A stretch of 21,025 nt of DNA from Silene noctiflora (lineage: Eukaryota > Streptophyta > Magnoliopsida > Caryophyllales > Caryophyllaceae), in the NCBI GenBank assembly GCA_009801015.1, contig VHZZ01006142.1:59627-80651 (forward strand), in the 5' to 3' direction. The first letter of the stretch is position 1, and each line of letters opens with the position of its first letter. A model generated the notes under the pieces. That model was not told the DNA's origin, searched no databases, and saw nothing but the letters and a program-made list of their open reading frames with translations. A program made the position numbers and the translations under genes. Positions 20,748 through 21,025 of this stretch are shown here, in pieces.

Positions 20748-21003
20748 ACGCCTAGACTCATACTGATAAATTATGATCAATTGGTAAGGATGAAAGGGCT
20801 TAAAATGCCTGATTAAATTGATACTGAAAACGTGATACAAGCTCCTAATTTATACAAATTAGAGTCAATTATTGCCTAAACTACTTCCTACAAATAAGGC
20901 GTAAATATTACATTGGTTACAACAACTTAACAATAAGTGCAAGTGTATCGCTGTGAATATGGGATAATATATTTCCGTGTGATACGGATAATATATTTCC
21001 ATA
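20748..21003 (-). mobile_element. Probable Ty1/copia LTR
   Basis: On the minus strand a polypurine tract is followed at about 21003 by TATGGAAATATATTATCC, the usual form of a copia 3' LTR start. Downstream are a TATA-like TTGTATAAATTAG (near 20855) and, at 20746-20738, TGGCATCAG. That last motif differs by one base from the first nine bases (TGGTATCAG) of the copia primer-binding site for initiator Met-tRNA. The left LTR boundary is estimated from that site and lacks a clean CA end. Confidence 0.4.
20962..21000. repeat. Direct repeat of 15 bp (GGATAATATATTTCC)
   Basis: Exact copies lie at 20962-20976 and 20986-21000, 24 bp apart start to start, at the presumed LTR edge. Confidence 0.9.
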
Positions 21004-21012
21004 CTCCCCCTT
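21004..21012 (-). other. Polypurine tract of a copia-type element
   Basis: AAGGGGGAG on the minus strand, preceded by GATGCTCCAACTT, closely matches the end of the internal region of many plant copia elements just before the 3' LTR. It implies that the element's internal part continues beyond the right edge of the window. Confidence 0.5.
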
Positions 21013-21025
21013 AAGTTGGAGCATC

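Overview
The window is nuclear DNA from a flowering plant, most likely a eudicot. It has interrupted genes with GT-AG introns, AT-rich spacers, plant MITEs and LTR-retrotransposon pieces, and four plant protein families. An LTR fragment carrying repeated ACTCGATCGAGT palindromes makes me think of Caryophyllales, but that is recall, not something the sequence proves.

Layout. 1-373: truncated end of a probable Ty3/gypsy LTR (minus). 374-1500: MITE-like elements, an AAAATC microsatellite and a telo-box. 1512-4992 (+): nine-exon NOL1/NOP2/Sun-type RNA cytosine-C5 methyltransferase, 394 aa. 6386-10403 (+): seven-exon calmodulin-lysine N-methyltransferase, 318 aa, with a Stowaway-like MITE in intron 2. 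10404-13858: spacer with a Tourist/Harbinger-like MITE, a Stowaway-like MITE holding a three-copy 30-bp repeat, and a fold-back element. 13859-15705 (-): three-exon thaumatin-like protein, 295 aa, with a signal peptide and a GPI-anchor-type tail. 15780-18925: long spacer with no gene I can support. 18926-19762 (-): intronless cold-shock-domain protein with seven CCHC zinc knuckles, 278 aa. 19880-21025: AT-rich spacer, an unrecognised 92-aa reading frame, and a probable copia LTR preceded by a polypurine tract at the right edge (minus).

Both methyltransferase models and the thaumatin model were assembled by hand from splice sites; in each case the exons add up to an exact multiple of three and read through the expected family motifs. 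The genes do not form a pathway. One acts on RNA, one on calmodulin, one is an extracellular surface protein, and one is a nucleic-acid chaperone. As I remember Arabidopsis, CaM KMT, thaumatin-like genes and CSP1 also sit side by side on chromosome 4 (around At4g35987-At4g36020), so this looks like an old conserved neighbourhood.

I see no clearly new molecular system. The most notable points are the conserved gene order, a thaumatin-like protein lacking one whole disulfide loop, a methyltransferase with Glu-Cys in place of Pro-Cys in motif IV, a stop codon embedded in a strong splice donor, and several repeat structures.
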